Assembly (NCBI GenBank): GCA_035430165.1
Contig: DAOMGE010000002.1
Location: forward strand, 1-64,000
Direction: 5' to 3'
Length of the DNA: 64,000 bases
Source: UBA7239 sp035430165
GTDB taxonomy: Bacteria > Pseudomonadota > Gammaproteobacteria > Pseudomonadales > UBA7239
The position numbers and the translations under genes are program-made. This document shows positions 25,696 to 34,597 of this stretch, piece after piece. The first letter of the stretch is position 1, and each line of letters starts with the position of its first letter. The notes under the pieces were generated by a model. It worked only from the letters and a program-made list of their open reading frames with translations. It did no database searches and was not told the DNA's origin.

Positions 25696-26298
25696 TTACT
25701 TTTTCTTCCCGGCTTTTTTCTTGGCGGCAACAAAGAGCGTGCCGTTTTTCTTTGCCGTATGCGTGGCGATGGCGTCCATCAACACCGGAGACAGGCAGTC
25801 ATACGGCGCCAGTTTCAGTTTGGTGAGTTTGCTGCGCACGGCTTTCATTTTCGAAGGATCTGCACCGGATTCGATGATCGAGGAAACGAACGCGGCGAAG
25901 GTGGGTGGTGCCCAGCCCTTATCGGCAGACAGCTCGGTGTGGATAAAATCGAGACCGTAGAAAGGATGTTCCTGGTTCTCGATACGGCCGTGCATGTGTA
26001 CGCCGCAATCTTTACAGGCATAACGCTGGATCACCGCCTTGCGGTCGACAATCTCCAGCTTGGCGGCGCCTTTCTTGATTTTCAGTTTGCTGCGAGGCAC
26101 TACCGCGACCTGTGAAAACAGCGCGCCTTTGGGTTTCCAGCACTTGGTGCAACCACACACGTGGTTGTGCGCCACTTGCGAGCGGACTTCAACCAGCACA
26201 GGGTCGGTCTTGCAGTGGCAGCTCAGCGTGCCGCCGGCAAAACCGGCTGAACCTTTCTTGAGGCCTTTGTTAACTGATGGATGGATGTTCATTGCCAT
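25696..26298 (-). CDS. gfa: S-(hydroxymethyl)glutathione synthase
   Basis: Zinc protein of 200 residues that speeds condensation of formaldehyde with glutathione. The order of motifs matches Paracoccus Gfa: GFAGGTLSCHC, HNHVCGCTKCWKPKGALFSQVAVV, CKDCGVHMHGRIENQEHPFYGLDFIHTEL and the LMDAIATH end, with all Zn-ligand Cys residues present. It carries an extra Lys/Ala-rich tail (last 10 residues). No formaldehyde dehydrogenase gene is adjacent, although formaldehyde could arise from P450 demethylation in the neighbouring operon. AAGGAG precedes the start. Confidence 0.93.
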   Translation of the reverse strand: MAMNIHPSVNKGLKKGSAGFAGGTLSCHCKTDPVLVEVRSQVAHNHVCGCTKCWKPKGALFSQVAVVPRSKLKIKKGAAKLEIVDRKAVIQRYACKDCGVHMHGRIENQEHPFYGLDFIHTELSADKGWAPPTFAAFVSSIIESGADPSKMKAVRSKLTKLKLAPYDCLSPVLMDAIATHTAKKNGTLFVAAKKKAGKKK

Positions 26299-26343
26299 AA
26301 CGTTATGCTCCTTGGTTTGTCGGGTGTTGCGGTGATTGCGGGA

Positions 26344-26955
26344 CTATCCGGATTTCAGTAATGCGGAACAGGCATCGACCAGCGCTTCGAGCATACCGGG
26401 CGGTGGTGATTTTTTTTGCCACTGGCCAATCAACCGGTTGTCGATAAAACCGCGCAGTGCGGCGAAAAAAATCTGCCGCGCTGCTGCGCTGCCGGCGTGA
26501 TCATCAGGAAATTCGGGAAAAATCTGTTGCCACAGTTTCGCCATGCGGGCTGACCAGCGTTTAACATACGTACGTGTGTTCAGTGCTGCTTCGGGATGGC
26601 GCGCCAGATTGATCAGCAATTCCATCGTCGCAATATAGGCTGGCTGGTTGAACAGCACCCATAAGGTATCGGCGAGTAATTGCAGGCGCACATCCACCGG
26701 TTTGCCAGCGCCGCTGGCGGCCAGCTGGTCGAGCTCGATCACATAGGTGTTGATGATGCTGTCGAGTACCGCGCGGTAAATACTTTCGCGGTCGCCGAAG
26801 TGGTACTGGATGACACCCCAGGACAAGCCGGCCTCGCGCGCGATGCGATTGCTGGTGGCGCGATGGTAACCCTCGGTGGCCAGGCAGTGGATAGCAGCAT
26901 CCATCACGGCCTGGCGGGTTTTCTCACTGGTAGGGGAGACCGTTTTCTTCGGCAT
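26344..26955 (-). CDS. TetR-family repressor
   Basis: A DNA-binding regulator of 203 residues. The N-terminal helix-turn-helix is at about 27-52 (AREAGLSWGVIQYHFGDRESIY), and the rest is an all-helical ligand domain of no recognisable subtype. It is divergent from the SnoaL-P450 operon with a 125-bp shared region containing a palindrome at 27021-27038 just after the predicted start of the operon. It most likely represses that operon until a substrate or CoA-ester effector binds. Confidence 0.9.
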   Translation of the reverse strand: MPKKTVSPTSEKTRQAVMDAAIHCLATEGYHRATSNRIAREAGLSWGVIQYHFGDRESIYRAVLDSIINTYVIELDQLAASGAGKPVDVRLQLLADTLWVLFNQPAYIATMELLINLARHPEAALNTRTYVKRWSARMAKLWQQIFPEFPDDHAGSAAARQIFFAALRGFIDNRLIGQWQKKSPPPGMLEALVDACSALLKSG

Positions 26956-26982
26956 GCGATTCCGTGTAAGCGTTTCTCGTCG

Positions 26983-27011
26983 TTGACAAGGTAAACGTGC
27001 TGTGGTCTATT
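26983..27011 (+). promoter_or_regulatory. Sigma-70 promoter of the P450 operon
   Basis: TTGACA (26983-26988, perfect) and TCTATT (27006-27011) are separated by 17 bp. Transcription would begin near 27018, directly before the palindrome at 27021, a layout suited to repression. Confidence 0.6.
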
Positions 27012-27020
27012 TGCCAGCAA

Positions 27021-27038
27021 TTATAGTGCTTACTATAA
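27021..27038. promoter_or_regulatory. Palindromic operator, probable TetR site
   Basis: Perfect 7-bp arms TTATAGT and ACTATAA with a 4-base spacer (GCTT), 42 bp before the start codon at 27081 and lying between the promoter and the first gene. Assignment to the divergent TetR regulator is by position. Confidence 0.6.
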
Positions 27039-27080
27039 AATTTGAAACCCCCTCTCCACTGACAACACAGGGCAGACACC

Positions 27081-27788
27081 ATGGCAACCACAGCAAAGAA
27101 ATGGACGCGTAAGGAACTGGAAAAAACTGTTGATATCTGGCTGAAGGCCAATGTGCAGGCCGAGAAAACCGGCGACTGGCGCTGCCTTGCCGATGTCTAC
27201 ACCAAGGATTGTTACTACGCATGGGACATTCCCGGTGGTCTGTATGAAGCCAAAGGCCGTGAAAATATCCGCGCTACCTGTGTCGGCGATGCGATGGATC
27301 CTTACGCGGGCTGGAAATACCCGTACGAAAAAATTGTTATCGACGAGAAAAAAGGCGAAGTGTTCTGCTGGTGGTGGCAGGTGCCGCCCGGCAAGCTGAA
27401 AAACAAGGACGGTTCACCGATGCGTGTGATCGGTGCGTCGTGGTTCAAGTACGGCGGCAACTATCAATGGAAACAACAGCGCGATTTCTATGATTTCCAG
27501 AAAACCATGGAATTTATCGACCAGTGTGCAGACAAAGGGGTGCTGAGTGACCTTGCGATGGAGCGTCGCTACGAGCGCAACCTGATGATGATCAAGATGT
27601 GCGAAGCGCGTCTCGCCTACCTGAAGAAAAGTGTGAAGAAAAAACCGGCTTCTCTCGTAGCAAAAGAAAAAGCCGCTGCCAAGGCGGCGAAAGAAGCAGC
27701 GAAAAAACCGAAGGCAAAAAAAGCGCCAACCAAAAAAGTCGTTGCTAAAAAAGCCGTCGCCAAGAAATCCCCGGCTAAAAAGAAGTGA
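27081..27788 (+). CDS. SnoaL/NTF2-like protein with a histone-H1-like Lys/Ala tail
   Basis: A protein of 235 residues, the first gene of the TetR-faced operon. Residues about 10-140 look like a SnoaL/NTF2-like cone fold (Trp- and Tyr-rich: YTKDCYYAWDIPG, WWWQVPPGK), commonly isomerases, cyclases or hydratases acting on hydrophobic ligands. Residues 180-235 are almost entirely Lys, Ala, Pro and Val with KKA/AKK repeats, resembling histone H1 or bacterial AlgP/Hc1-type tails. Such a tail would bind nucleic acid or anionic surfaces. The function is not established. Confidence 0.75.
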   Translation: MATTAKKWTRKELEKTVDIWLKANVQAEKTGDWRCLADVYTKDCYYAWDIPGGLYEAKGRENIRATCVGDAMDPYAGWKYPYEKIVIDEKKGEVFCWWWQVPPGKLKNKDGSPMRVIGASWFKYGGNYQWKQQRDFYDFQKTMEFIDQCADKGVLSDLAMERRYERNLMMIKMCEARLAYLKKSVKKKPASLVAKEKAAAKAAKEAAKKPKAKKAPTKKVVAKKAVAKKSPAKKK

Positions 27789-27813
27789 TACCGACAACTC
27801 GCGGAGAGATGGC

Positions 27814-29139
27814 ATGAGCAAACCGATTCCGAAAGCCAGCGGCGCCAAGCCCGAAACAGGCCACATGGAGGAATACCAGAGCAACCAGCCGGCATTCCTG
27901 ATGCGCGTTCGTAACGAGTGCGGTGAACTGGGTGAATACAACCTCATGGGCCAACCGCACGTGCTGATGTCTGGCCCGGATGCGCAGGAAGCCTGGTGCC
28001 GTGCGCCAGATGAAGTGCTCGGTCAGTCTGCAGCGTACAAAGGCGTGGTGCCAATTTTTGGCAAGGATGTGCTGTTTGACACCACGCTGGAGCGTTTGAA
28101 GCAACAACTGAAAATTCAAGTGGATGCGCTGCGTTACCAGAACATGAAAGCATATGCGAAAGTCATCGCTGATGAAGTGCGCGACTTCACCGACAAGTGG
28201 GGTGAATCCGGCGAGCTGGATATGGTGGATGAATTCTTGCGTATGACGCTGTACACATCGACCAGCTGTTTGCTTGGTGTGGAATTTCGTCGTGACATGA
28301 CGGATGAATTCAGCCGCCTGTACCGCGATCTGGAGCACGCCGTGATCGCGATTGCATTTATCGATCCGTACCTGCCGCTGCCGGAATTCGAGGCGCGTGA
28401 CAAGGCGCGTATCCGCCTCGGTGAAATGGTGGAAGACATTGTGGCCAAGCGCCGCGAATCCGGCCGTGAATACGGTGATGCACTCAATACCTTCATGACA
28501 GCGACTTATACCGATGGCAGTAAATTGTCGCCGCATGAAATCACCGGCTTGCTGATTGCGACGATGTTTGCAGGACACCACACCAGTTCCGGCACGGCAA
28601 CCTGGACGTTAGTCGAATTCTTGCGCAACCCGCAGTTCATGGAAGAAGTGAAACAGGAATTGCAGGAAGTATTTGCAGACGGTGGTGAAGTTTCGCATCA
28701 CGCCATGCGCGGCATGCCGAAAATGGAAGCGTTTATCCGCGAAGTGCTGCGCATCCATCCTCCGTTGTCGACATTGATTCGTGTGGTAGAGGAAGATTTC
28801 CAGTACAAGGACACCATCATCCCGAAAGGTTATCGCGTGGTGATGTCACCCGGTGTGGCGCACAAGATTGCCGAAGTGTTTCCTGATCCGTTGAAATTCG
28901 ACATGCATCGCCCCGAACCTGAACACTTGTTTGCATGGGTTGCATTCGGCGGTGGCCGCCACAAGTGTGCCGGCAATGCATTCGCATTGCTACAGCTGAA
29001 GGCGATATTTGCGACGCTCTTGCTCGACTTTGATTTCGAGCTGGTCAGTGCGAAAGAAAGTTATGTTGATGACCATTCCGGCATGACTGTGAAACCGCTG
29101 GGTCCGATGAAAGTGCGCTTCAAGCGCAAGAAAAAATAG
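27814..29139 (+). CDS. Cytochrome P450, CYP51-like
   Basis: Haem monooxygenase of 441 residues, soluble and with no membrane anchor. The I-helix MFAGHHTSSGTATWTLVEF (251-269), the EVLR of the K-helix (310-313) and the haem-binding FGGGRHKCAG with Cys385 are all present. The I-helix and haem region are strikingly like CYP51 sterol 14-demethylases of bacteria. As in mycobacteria, a small ferredoxin gene follows directly. Action on a sterol, steroid or other polycyclic substrate is an inference. The start at 27814 follows a GGAGAG site and lies 25 bases after the previous stop. Confidence 0.9.
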   Translation: MSKPIPKASGAKPETGHMEEYQSNQPAFLMRVRNECGELGEYNLMGQPHVLMSGPDAQEAWCRAPDEVLGQSAAYKGVVPIFGKDVLFDTTLERLKQQLKIQVDALRYQNMKAYAKVIADEVRDFTDKWGESGELDMVDEFLRMTLYTSTSCLLGVEFRRDMTDEFSRLYRDLEHAVIAIAFIDPYLPLPEFEARDKARIRLGEMVEDIVAKRRESGREYGDALNTFMTATYTDGSKLSPHEITGLLIATMFAGHHTSSGTATWTLVEFLRNPQFMEEVKQELQEVFADGGEVSHHAMRGMPKMEAFIREVLRIHPPLSTLIRVVEEDFQYKDTIIPKGYRVVMSPGVAHKIAEVFPDPLKFDMHRPEPEHLFAWVAFGGGRHKCAGNAFALLQLKAIFATLLLDFDFELVSAKESYVDDHSGMTVKPLGPMKVRFKRKKK

Positions 29140-29150
29140 GGAGCGGCCAG

Positions 29151-29354
29151 ATGCGTATCAAGGTAGATCTCGATTTGTGCCAGGGCCATAGTGTTTGCAT
29201 GGAAGAGTGCCCGGAAGTTTTTTCTGTGCAGGACCAGCCCGGCGGTTATCCGCAAGTGGTGGTGCTGATGGAAGAACCGCCGGAATCACTGCGTGCGAAA
29301 GTGATGGATGCTGTGCGCGGTTGCCCGAATCGTGTCATCCGTGTGGAAGATTGA
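29151..29354 (+). CDS. Small 3Fe-4S ferredoxin, P450 partner
   Basis: A ferredoxin of 67 residues. CQGHSVCMEEC (Cys10, Cys16, Cys20) and a later CP motif near residue 57 provide the cluster ligands; the His between the first cysteines is typical of 3Fe-4S P450 ferredoxins. It would deliver electrons to the CYP51-like enzyme 11 bases upstream. No dedicated reductase gene is in the window. Confidence 0.9.
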   Translation: MRIKVDLDLCQGHSVCMEECPEVFSVQDQPGGYPQVVVLMEEPPESLRAKVMDAVRGCPNRVIRVED

Positions 29355-29358
29355 GCGT

Positions 29359-30384
29359 ATGCAGATTCTGGTAACCGGTGCGACTGGCTTTGTCGGCTTC
29401 CATGTTGTGAATATCCTGAAGCAAAAAGGCCACGCTGTTGTTGCGCTGGTGCGCGATATCGACAAGGCGAAAAAATTGTACGACCAGCACGGTATTACGG
29501 TTGATCGATTTGTCAAAGGGTCGATCACGGACAAGCAGGTTGTGGTTGATGCCCTGCAGGGTTGTGATGGTGTGTTGCATGCGGCGGCAATCACCCCGAT
29601 GCAAGCCGGCAGTGATGCGGATCTGTTTGATACAAATGTCGGCGGCGTAAAAAATGTGATCGGCACCGCGTGCGCGCAAGGTGTCGACAATGTGGTCTAT
29701 GTATCCAGCATCACGGCCATTTTTAACAGTGATGCGTCGCGTATGACGCCGGATGCACCGGTAGCAACATCAAAACATGCTTACGGTCGCAGCAAGGCAC
29801 AGGCGGAAGAATACGTGCGCGGATTGCAGGCACAGGGCAAGTCGGTGAAGACCGTTTATCCCGGCGGCATTATCGGTCCGGATGATCCGGGCATGTCAGC
29901 CACCCTGATGTCACTGATCTATCGCATGACGCAGGGATTCCGTATTACCTCGGGCGGAACCCAGCAAATTGATGTGCGCGATCTTGCTGCGTTTATTGTT
30001 GCGTTACTCGAGCGCCATGAAAAAAAACCGGCACGATATTTAACTGCCGGCCATTACATTGCGTGGGCTGATTTTGCTGATTTGCTGGAAGATGTCAGCG
30101 GTGCAACGCTGCCGCGCAGCCAGATTTCGGGATTTGTGTTGCGACTGATTGGCAATTTCTATGACATCAAACGTTTGTTTACACCGGTTGCATCGCCGAT
30201 TACGGCAGAAATGATGCGCTACGCCACGCAGTGGCCGCATGTGGCCAATGCGCCTGAAATGGCGGCGATGGGCATCACTTTGCGGCCGCTGCGCGAAACG
30301 TTTGCAGATGCATTGCGTGCGCTGGGTGAGAGGAAACTGGTTGACAAGGCCTTGTTGCCCAGACTGTTTCCCCGGGAAAAATAG
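29359..30384 (+). CDS. NAD-dependent epimerase/3-beta-hydroxysteroid dehydrogenase-like protein
   Basis: An extended short-chain dehydrogenase of 341 residues. The NAD-binding GATGFVGFHVV is at 7-17, and a YGRSK catalytic Tyr/Lys motif lies near residue 140. In this company (P450, acyl-CoA synthetase, hydratases) oxidation of a hydroxyl on a hydrophobic substrate is more likely than sugar epimerisation. The gene begins 4 bases after the ferredoxin and ends 2 bases before the acyl-CoA synthetase. Confidence 0.85.
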   Translation: MQILVTGATGFVGFHVVNILKQKGHAVVALVRDIDKAKKLYDQHGITVDRFVKGSITDKQVVVDALQGCDGVLHAAAITPMQAGSDADLFDTNVGGVKNVIGTACAQGVDNVVYVSSITAIFNSDASRMTPDAPVATSKHAYGRSKAQAEEYVRGLQAQGKSVKTVYPGGIIGPDDPGMSATLMSLIYRMTQGFRITSGGTQQIDVRDLAAFIVALLERHEKKPARYLTAGHYIAWADFADLLEDVSGATLPRSQISGFVLRLIGNFYDIKRLFTPVASPITAEMMRYATQWPHVANAPEMAAMGITLRPLRETFADALRALGERKLVDKALLPRLFPREK

Positions 30385-30386
30385 CT

Positions 30387-32201
30387 ATGAGCCCGTTTTA
30401 TAAATCGCGCAGCCTTGAGGAAACCCAGGCCGATCTGGATGTGATGGCGGCCAACAATCTCAGGCATACGCCGATGCAAGCCTACACGCTGGCCGATCGG
30501 CTGGAAGAAAAAGTGGCGGCGCACGGTGACAAGGTGTTTCTGGTTTACGGCGAGGAAACCCAGACGTATGCGCAGCTCAATGCGGCAGCGAATCGCGTCG
30601 CACGCGCCGCGTACGAGTCCGGTCTGCGTTGTGGTGATGTCGCTTCCGTCATGATGGAAAACCGGCTGGAATTTTTTCATATCTGTTTCGGGTTGGCCAA
30701 GATTGGTGTCACCATTGCATTGGTCAATACACAGATTCGTGGTCGGGCCTTGAGTCATGCCATTGAAGCAGCCAGATCGAAAGCATTTTTTATCGGTGCG
30801 GAATGTCGCGATCTGTTCCTTGAAATCGATTATCGCCCGGCCAATGTCGATTACTGGCTGTTGGCAGACAATGAAACGCCTGCCAACGACGCAATGGATA
30901 TTCCGGATTTCACTGCGCAGCTGCCGCAGCAATCGACAACCGATGTCGACCGTGTATGGCGCGAGGGTGCGCGTGGCGACAGTTTCCTGTTTTATATTTT
31001 TACTTCCGGCACCACCGGCTTGCCAAAAGCGGCCCGCATTACACAGATGAAATGGCTGGGTGTCGGTGATGGCCTTGTGCATATCATGCACATTGCACAC
31101 GAGGATGTTTTTTATTGTGTGCTGCCGCTGTATCACGGTGCGGCGGGTATGTCACTGACATCCACGGCGTTGTCTGCCGGCGCGACCATTGTCGTGCGCC
31201 GCAAGTTTTCCACACGCCAGTTCTGGCCGGAAGTGCGCAAGCACGGCGTGACGGTGTGCCAATACATTGGCGAGATCTGCCGTTACCTCTTGAATGTGCC
31301 GGAGCAGCCGGATGATGCGAAAAATCCCCTGCGCAAGATCATGGGTGCCGGCATGGGGACAGACATCTGGGAAAAATTCCAGCGCCGTTTCGGTGTGGAG
31401 CAGGTGTACGAAGGCTGGAGTGCAACCGAGGCAAATACCAACCTGATCAACCTGGAAAACCGTATCGGTTCCTGCGGTCGCCAGCCATTTCCGGAAAAAC
31501 ACAATGCACGACTGGTGAAATGGGATTTTGAAAACGATTGCCATGTGCGGGACGCCAATGGTTTTCTGGTGTTGTGCGAGCCGGGTGAAACCGGGGAGAT
31601 GATCGCGATGATCCTCAATCTGCCGCAAACCGGCGCTGCACGCTTTGATGGTTATACCGATGCGGCCGCTACGGAAAAGAAAATCCTGCGCAATGTATTC
31701 CAGCCGGGTGACATGTGGTGGTCCAGTGGCGATTTGTTGCGATGCGATGAAGACCGTTATTTCTATTTTGTTGATCGCATTGGTGATACCTATCGCTGGA
31801 AATCGGAAAATGTTTCCACCATGGAAGTGGCTGAAGCACTGGGCGATTTCCCCGGTATGGCCGTGATCAATGTTTACGGTGTGAAAGTGCCCGGGCATGA
31901 AGGTCGCGCAGGCATGGCGGCTATCGTGATGAAGGAAGGCGAGGCGTTTGATGGCAAGGCCTTTTACGATTTTGTCAGTGAATGTGTGCCGCGTTATGCA
32001 GCACCGGTGTTTGTACGCATCAACAGCGAAGCGGACATGACCGCCACCTTCAAGTTGCGCAAGGTGGATTTGCAGAAACAGGGTTACAGCCCTGCGCATG
32101 TCACTGATCCCCTGTTTATCCGTGATGAAAAAAACAAAACCTATGCGCCATACAGCACAGCCGTGTTGCAGGCGAATGACTTGGCACCCTTCGAGGATTG
32201 A
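30387..32201 (+). CDS. Long-chain acyl-CoA synthetase, FATP/FadD6 type
   Basis: Adenylate-forming enzyme of 604 residues that couples uptake and CoA activation of a carboxylic acid. The AMP-binding FYIFTSGTTGLPKAAR motif is at about 204-219, followed by the FATP-type VLPLYHGAAGM and GWSATEAN and the SSGDLLRCDEDRYFYFVDRIGDTYRWKSENVST region near residue 450. The extended N-terminus and gate region point to very-long-chain or bulky substrates such as steroid acids. It lies in the middle of the P450 operon. Confidence 0.9.
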   Translation: MSPFYKSRSLEETQADLDVMAANNLRHTPMQAYTLADRLEEKVAAHGDKVFLVYGEETQTYAQLNAAANRVARAAYESGLRCGDVASVMMENRLEFFHICFGLAKIGVTIALVNTQIRGRALSHAIEAARSKAFFIGAECRDLFLEIDYRPANVDYWLLADNETPANDAMDIPDFTAQLPQQSTTDVDRVWREGARGDSFLFYIFTSGTTGLPKAARITQMKWLGVGDGLVHIMHIAHEDVFYCVLPLYHGAAGMSLTSTALSAGATIVVRRKFSTRQFWPEVRKHGVTVCQYIGEICRYLLNVPEQPDDAKNPLRKIMGAGMGTDIWEKFQRRFGVEQVYEGWSATEANTNLINLENRIGSCGRQPFPEKHNARLVKWDFENDCHVRDANGFLVLCEPGETGEMIAMILNLPQTGAARFDGYTDAAATEKKILRNVFQPGDMWWSSGDLLRCDEDRYFYFVDRIGDTYRWKSENVSTMEVAEALGDFPGMAVINVYGVKVPGHEGRAGMAAIVMKEGEAFDGKAFYDFVSECVPRYAAPVFVRINSEADMTATFKLRKVDLQKQGYSPAHVTDPLFIRDEKNKTYAPYSTAVLQANDLAPFED

Positions 32202-32206
32202 TCGCG

Positions 32207-33070
32207 ATGAAGTTCTGGCAATCACTGGCATTCTGCGAACTTGGGCAAACGATTGAGCTGGCAAAATTTGCCGAGGAGCTCGGGTTTTACGGTGTGTCGT
32301 TTGGCGATCACCTGATTACCACGAAGGACCAGGTGGACGATTACCTGTATACACAGAGCGGCCAGGTGTTCTGGCATCCGGAAACACATTGGCCTGAACC
32401 CTGGGTGATTACCGCTGCCCTGGCGCGTGAAACGAAACATCTGCATTTCCTCACCACAATTTATGTGTTGCCGATGCGCGACAGTTTCAATGCGGCCAAG
32501 GCGATTTCCACGGCGGCATATCTGTCCGACAACCGCGTCATACTCGGTGCTGGCATCGGTTGGCAGAAGACCGAATTTGAATTGACAGGCCATGACTTCC
32601 ACACACGCGGCAAACGCACGGATGAACAACTGGAGGTGATGGCAAAACTGATGAGCGGCGAGATGGTGGAATACCACGGCCAGTTCCACGATTTTCCACC
32701 GCTGCAGATGTCGCCCGGTACCACCCGGCCGGTACCGGTTTTTATCGGCGGTGATAGCGACGCGGCTTTCCGTCGTGCAGCGCAGCACGATGGCTGGTTG
32801 GGTCTGCGGTATACCGAAGAACAATTGCCGGCGGTAATCGCTAAAATCAACCAGGCTCGCGAGGACGCGGGTACTGCCGGCAAACCGTTTGATATCTGGA
32901 CGGCGGTACTCAATCCCCAGCCCGGTACATTCGAACGTGTCGAGGCGATGGGCGTTACCATGACCAACGGTGCCAATTTTATGGTGGATGGTAAAATCGT
33001 GCCGACCGATATAGACTTCAAAAAACGCCGGATCGAGGAGTTTGCCAGAAAGTTTATCCAGACAAATTGA
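32207..33070 (+). CDS. Luciferase-like (LLM) flavin/F420-dependent oxidoreductase
   Basis: A TIM-barrel oxidoreductase of 287 residues from the luciferase-like monooxygenase family. VILGAGIGWQKTEFELTGHDF and PVFIGGDSDAAFRRAAQHDGWLG are characteristic. Whether FMN or F420 is used cannot be told from the sequence. The start at 32207 is 5 bases after the synthetase stop, so it is part of the operon; a TTG at 32198 is unlikely. Confidence 0.85.
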   Translation: MKFWQSLAFCELGQTIELAKFAEELGFYGVSFGDHLITTKDQVDDYLYTQSGQVFWHPETHWPEPWVITAALARETKHLHFLTTIYVLPMRDSFNAAKAISTAAYLSDNRVILGAGIGWQKTEFELTGHDFHTRGKRTDEQLEVMAKLMSGEMVEYHGQFHDFPPLQMSPGTTRPVPVFIGGDSDAAFRRAAQHDGWLGLRYTEEQLPAVIAKINQAREDAGTAGKPFDIWTAVLNPQPGTFERVEAMGVTMTNGANFMVDGKIVPTDIDFKKRRIEEFARKFIQTN

Positions 33071-33125
33071 TCGATAGTTGAACGAAATCCATAAACCTCA
33101 AACCTATAATCAGGCTAGTAACCAT

Positions 33126-34514
33126 ATGAAAATCCGTAAGAAAATCAGCAGCGCCTGCGTGCTGGGCTGTGCGTTGACCCTTTGGGGTGCATCAGCAGTG
33201 GCCGCAGTTTCCCAGGAGGAAGCCAACAAACTGGGCACTACCTTGACGCCGATGGGCGCCAATCCGGCGCCTAACGCCGATGGCACTATTCCCAAGTGGA
33301 CCGGTGAAACACTGGGCGCCCCGAAAAATGTGCAATACAAAGGCACGGGCACGCATTACCCGAATCCTTACCCGAATGAAAAGCCATTGTTCACCATTAC
33401 CGGTGAGAACTACCAGCAATACGCCAAGAACCTGACTGACGGCCAGCTGGCGATGTTCAAGAAGTACCCCAAGACCTTCCGTATGCCGATCTACCCCAGC
33501 AAGCGTGATGTGCGCTACAGCGATCGTGTACACGAGAACACCAAGCAGAATGCTCTCCACACTACGCTGAACCCTGACGGTAATGGTACCGGCGATGTGT
33601 TTTTCGGGGTGCCGTTCCCGATCCCCCACAATGTTGCTGAAGTGCTGTGGAACCACATGGCTTCTCCGATGCTGGGTTCGACAGAAGGTACGCTGGATGG
33701 CGCCGCTGTTTTTTCCAACGGTGATGTGGTGATGCGCCAGGGTATCGAGCAGCGCCAGATTTTTTATTATTCAACGGCGATTACCCGCGAACAATTCAAC
33801 AAAAGCAATATCGCTGCGATGGTCATGGTGCAAACCTTGCTGCCTTCAAAGAACAAGGGTGAGGTCATCCTGGTTCACGAGTACAAGGAAGTGAGCAAGG
33901 AGTCACGCGACGCATGGCAATATGTGCCGGGTGTGCGCCGTGTACGCCGTGCGCCGAACATTGCCTATGACTTCCCGGACGGTCCTGGTGGCCTGCGTAC
34001 GGTTGATGATGCCCTGATGTTCAACGGCGCCAACAACCGTTACACATGGAAACAAGAACCGGATCGTGAGTTGTTCATTCCGTATAACAACTATGAGCTG
34101 GACAGCCCGACCCATAAATATAGCGAAATCCTGACGCCCAACCACGTCAATCCTGATCTGATGCGTTATGAGTTGCATCGTTGCCACGTCATTGTGGCGG
34201 ATCTTGCACCCGGTATGCGTCACGTCTACGCCAAGCGTCGTCTCTACACGGATGAAGATACGTGGTCAGCAGTCATGTCTGATAACTACGACGGACAAAA
34301 TACCTTGTGGCGCACCAACATGCGCACCATGCTCAACATGTACGACCTGCCAGGTATGAGTGCGCGTGTCGAGATGTACCACGATCTGCAAAAAGGTGCT
34401 TACCTCACCAACTACATGGTGAACGAACAGAGTGGTCCTCCGCATATCGTGCCTGACAAGGACTGGGCAGAAGATTATTTCACGCCAGCCAACGTCAGGA
34501 AGCTGGGTAAGTAA
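33126..34514 (+). CDS. Secreted DUF1329 protein
   Basis: Periplasmic or outer-membrane-associated protein of 462 residues. A signal peptide (MKIRKKISSACVLGCALTLW, cleavage near AVAAVS) is followed by the DUF1329 domain (KLGTTLTPMGANPAPNADGTIPKW at its start), a LolA-like fold regularly found beside catabolic genes for hydrophobic compounds. A role in uptake or transfer of the substrate across the envelope is an inference. The last gene of the operon; a strong terminator follows. The signal peptide decides the start over an upstream codon at 33078. Confidence 0.88.
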   Translation: MKIRKKISSACVLGCALTLWGASAVAAVSQEEANKLGTTLTPMGANPAPNADGTIPKWTGETLGAPKNVQYKGTGTHYPNPYPNEKPLFTITGENYQQYAKNLTDGQLAMFKKYPKTFRMPIYPSKRDVRYSDRVHENTKQNALHTTLNPDGNGTGDVFFGVPFPIPHNVAEVLWNHMASPMLGSTEGTLDGAAVFSNGDVVMRQGIEQRQIFYYSTAITREQFNKSNIAAMVMVQTLLPSKNKGEVILVHEYKEVSKESRDAWQYVPGVRRVRRAPNIAYDFPDGPGGLRTVDDALMFNGANNRYTWKQEPDRELFIPYNNYELDSPTHKYSEILTPNHVNPDLMRYELHRCHVIVADLAPGMRHVYAKRRLYTDEDTWSAVMSDNYDGQNTLWRTNMRTMLNMYDLPGMSARVEMYHDLQKGAYLTNYMVNEQSGPPHIVPDKDWAEDYFTPANVRKLGK

Positions 34515-34529
34515 TCTTCAGGAGTCTGA

Positions 34530-34563
34530 AAAAAACGCCACCCCCGGGTGGCGTTTTTTTTTT
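34530..34563 (+). terminator. Terminator of the P450 operon
   Basis: A 9-bp perfect GC-rich stem (ACGCCACCC / GGGTGGCGT) is followed by a run of at least nine T and preceded by six A, so it can act in both directions between the DUF1329 gene and the convergent priA. Confidence 0.9.
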
Positions 34564-34597
34564 GGCCGGCTCCGGAGAAAACCTGCAGGCGGGATAA

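Noticed and set aside
31152..32264. Open frame of 370 codons opposite the acyl-CoA synthetase
   Set aside because: Low-complexity His/Arg-rich translation without domains, fully covered by a well-supported gene on the other strand.
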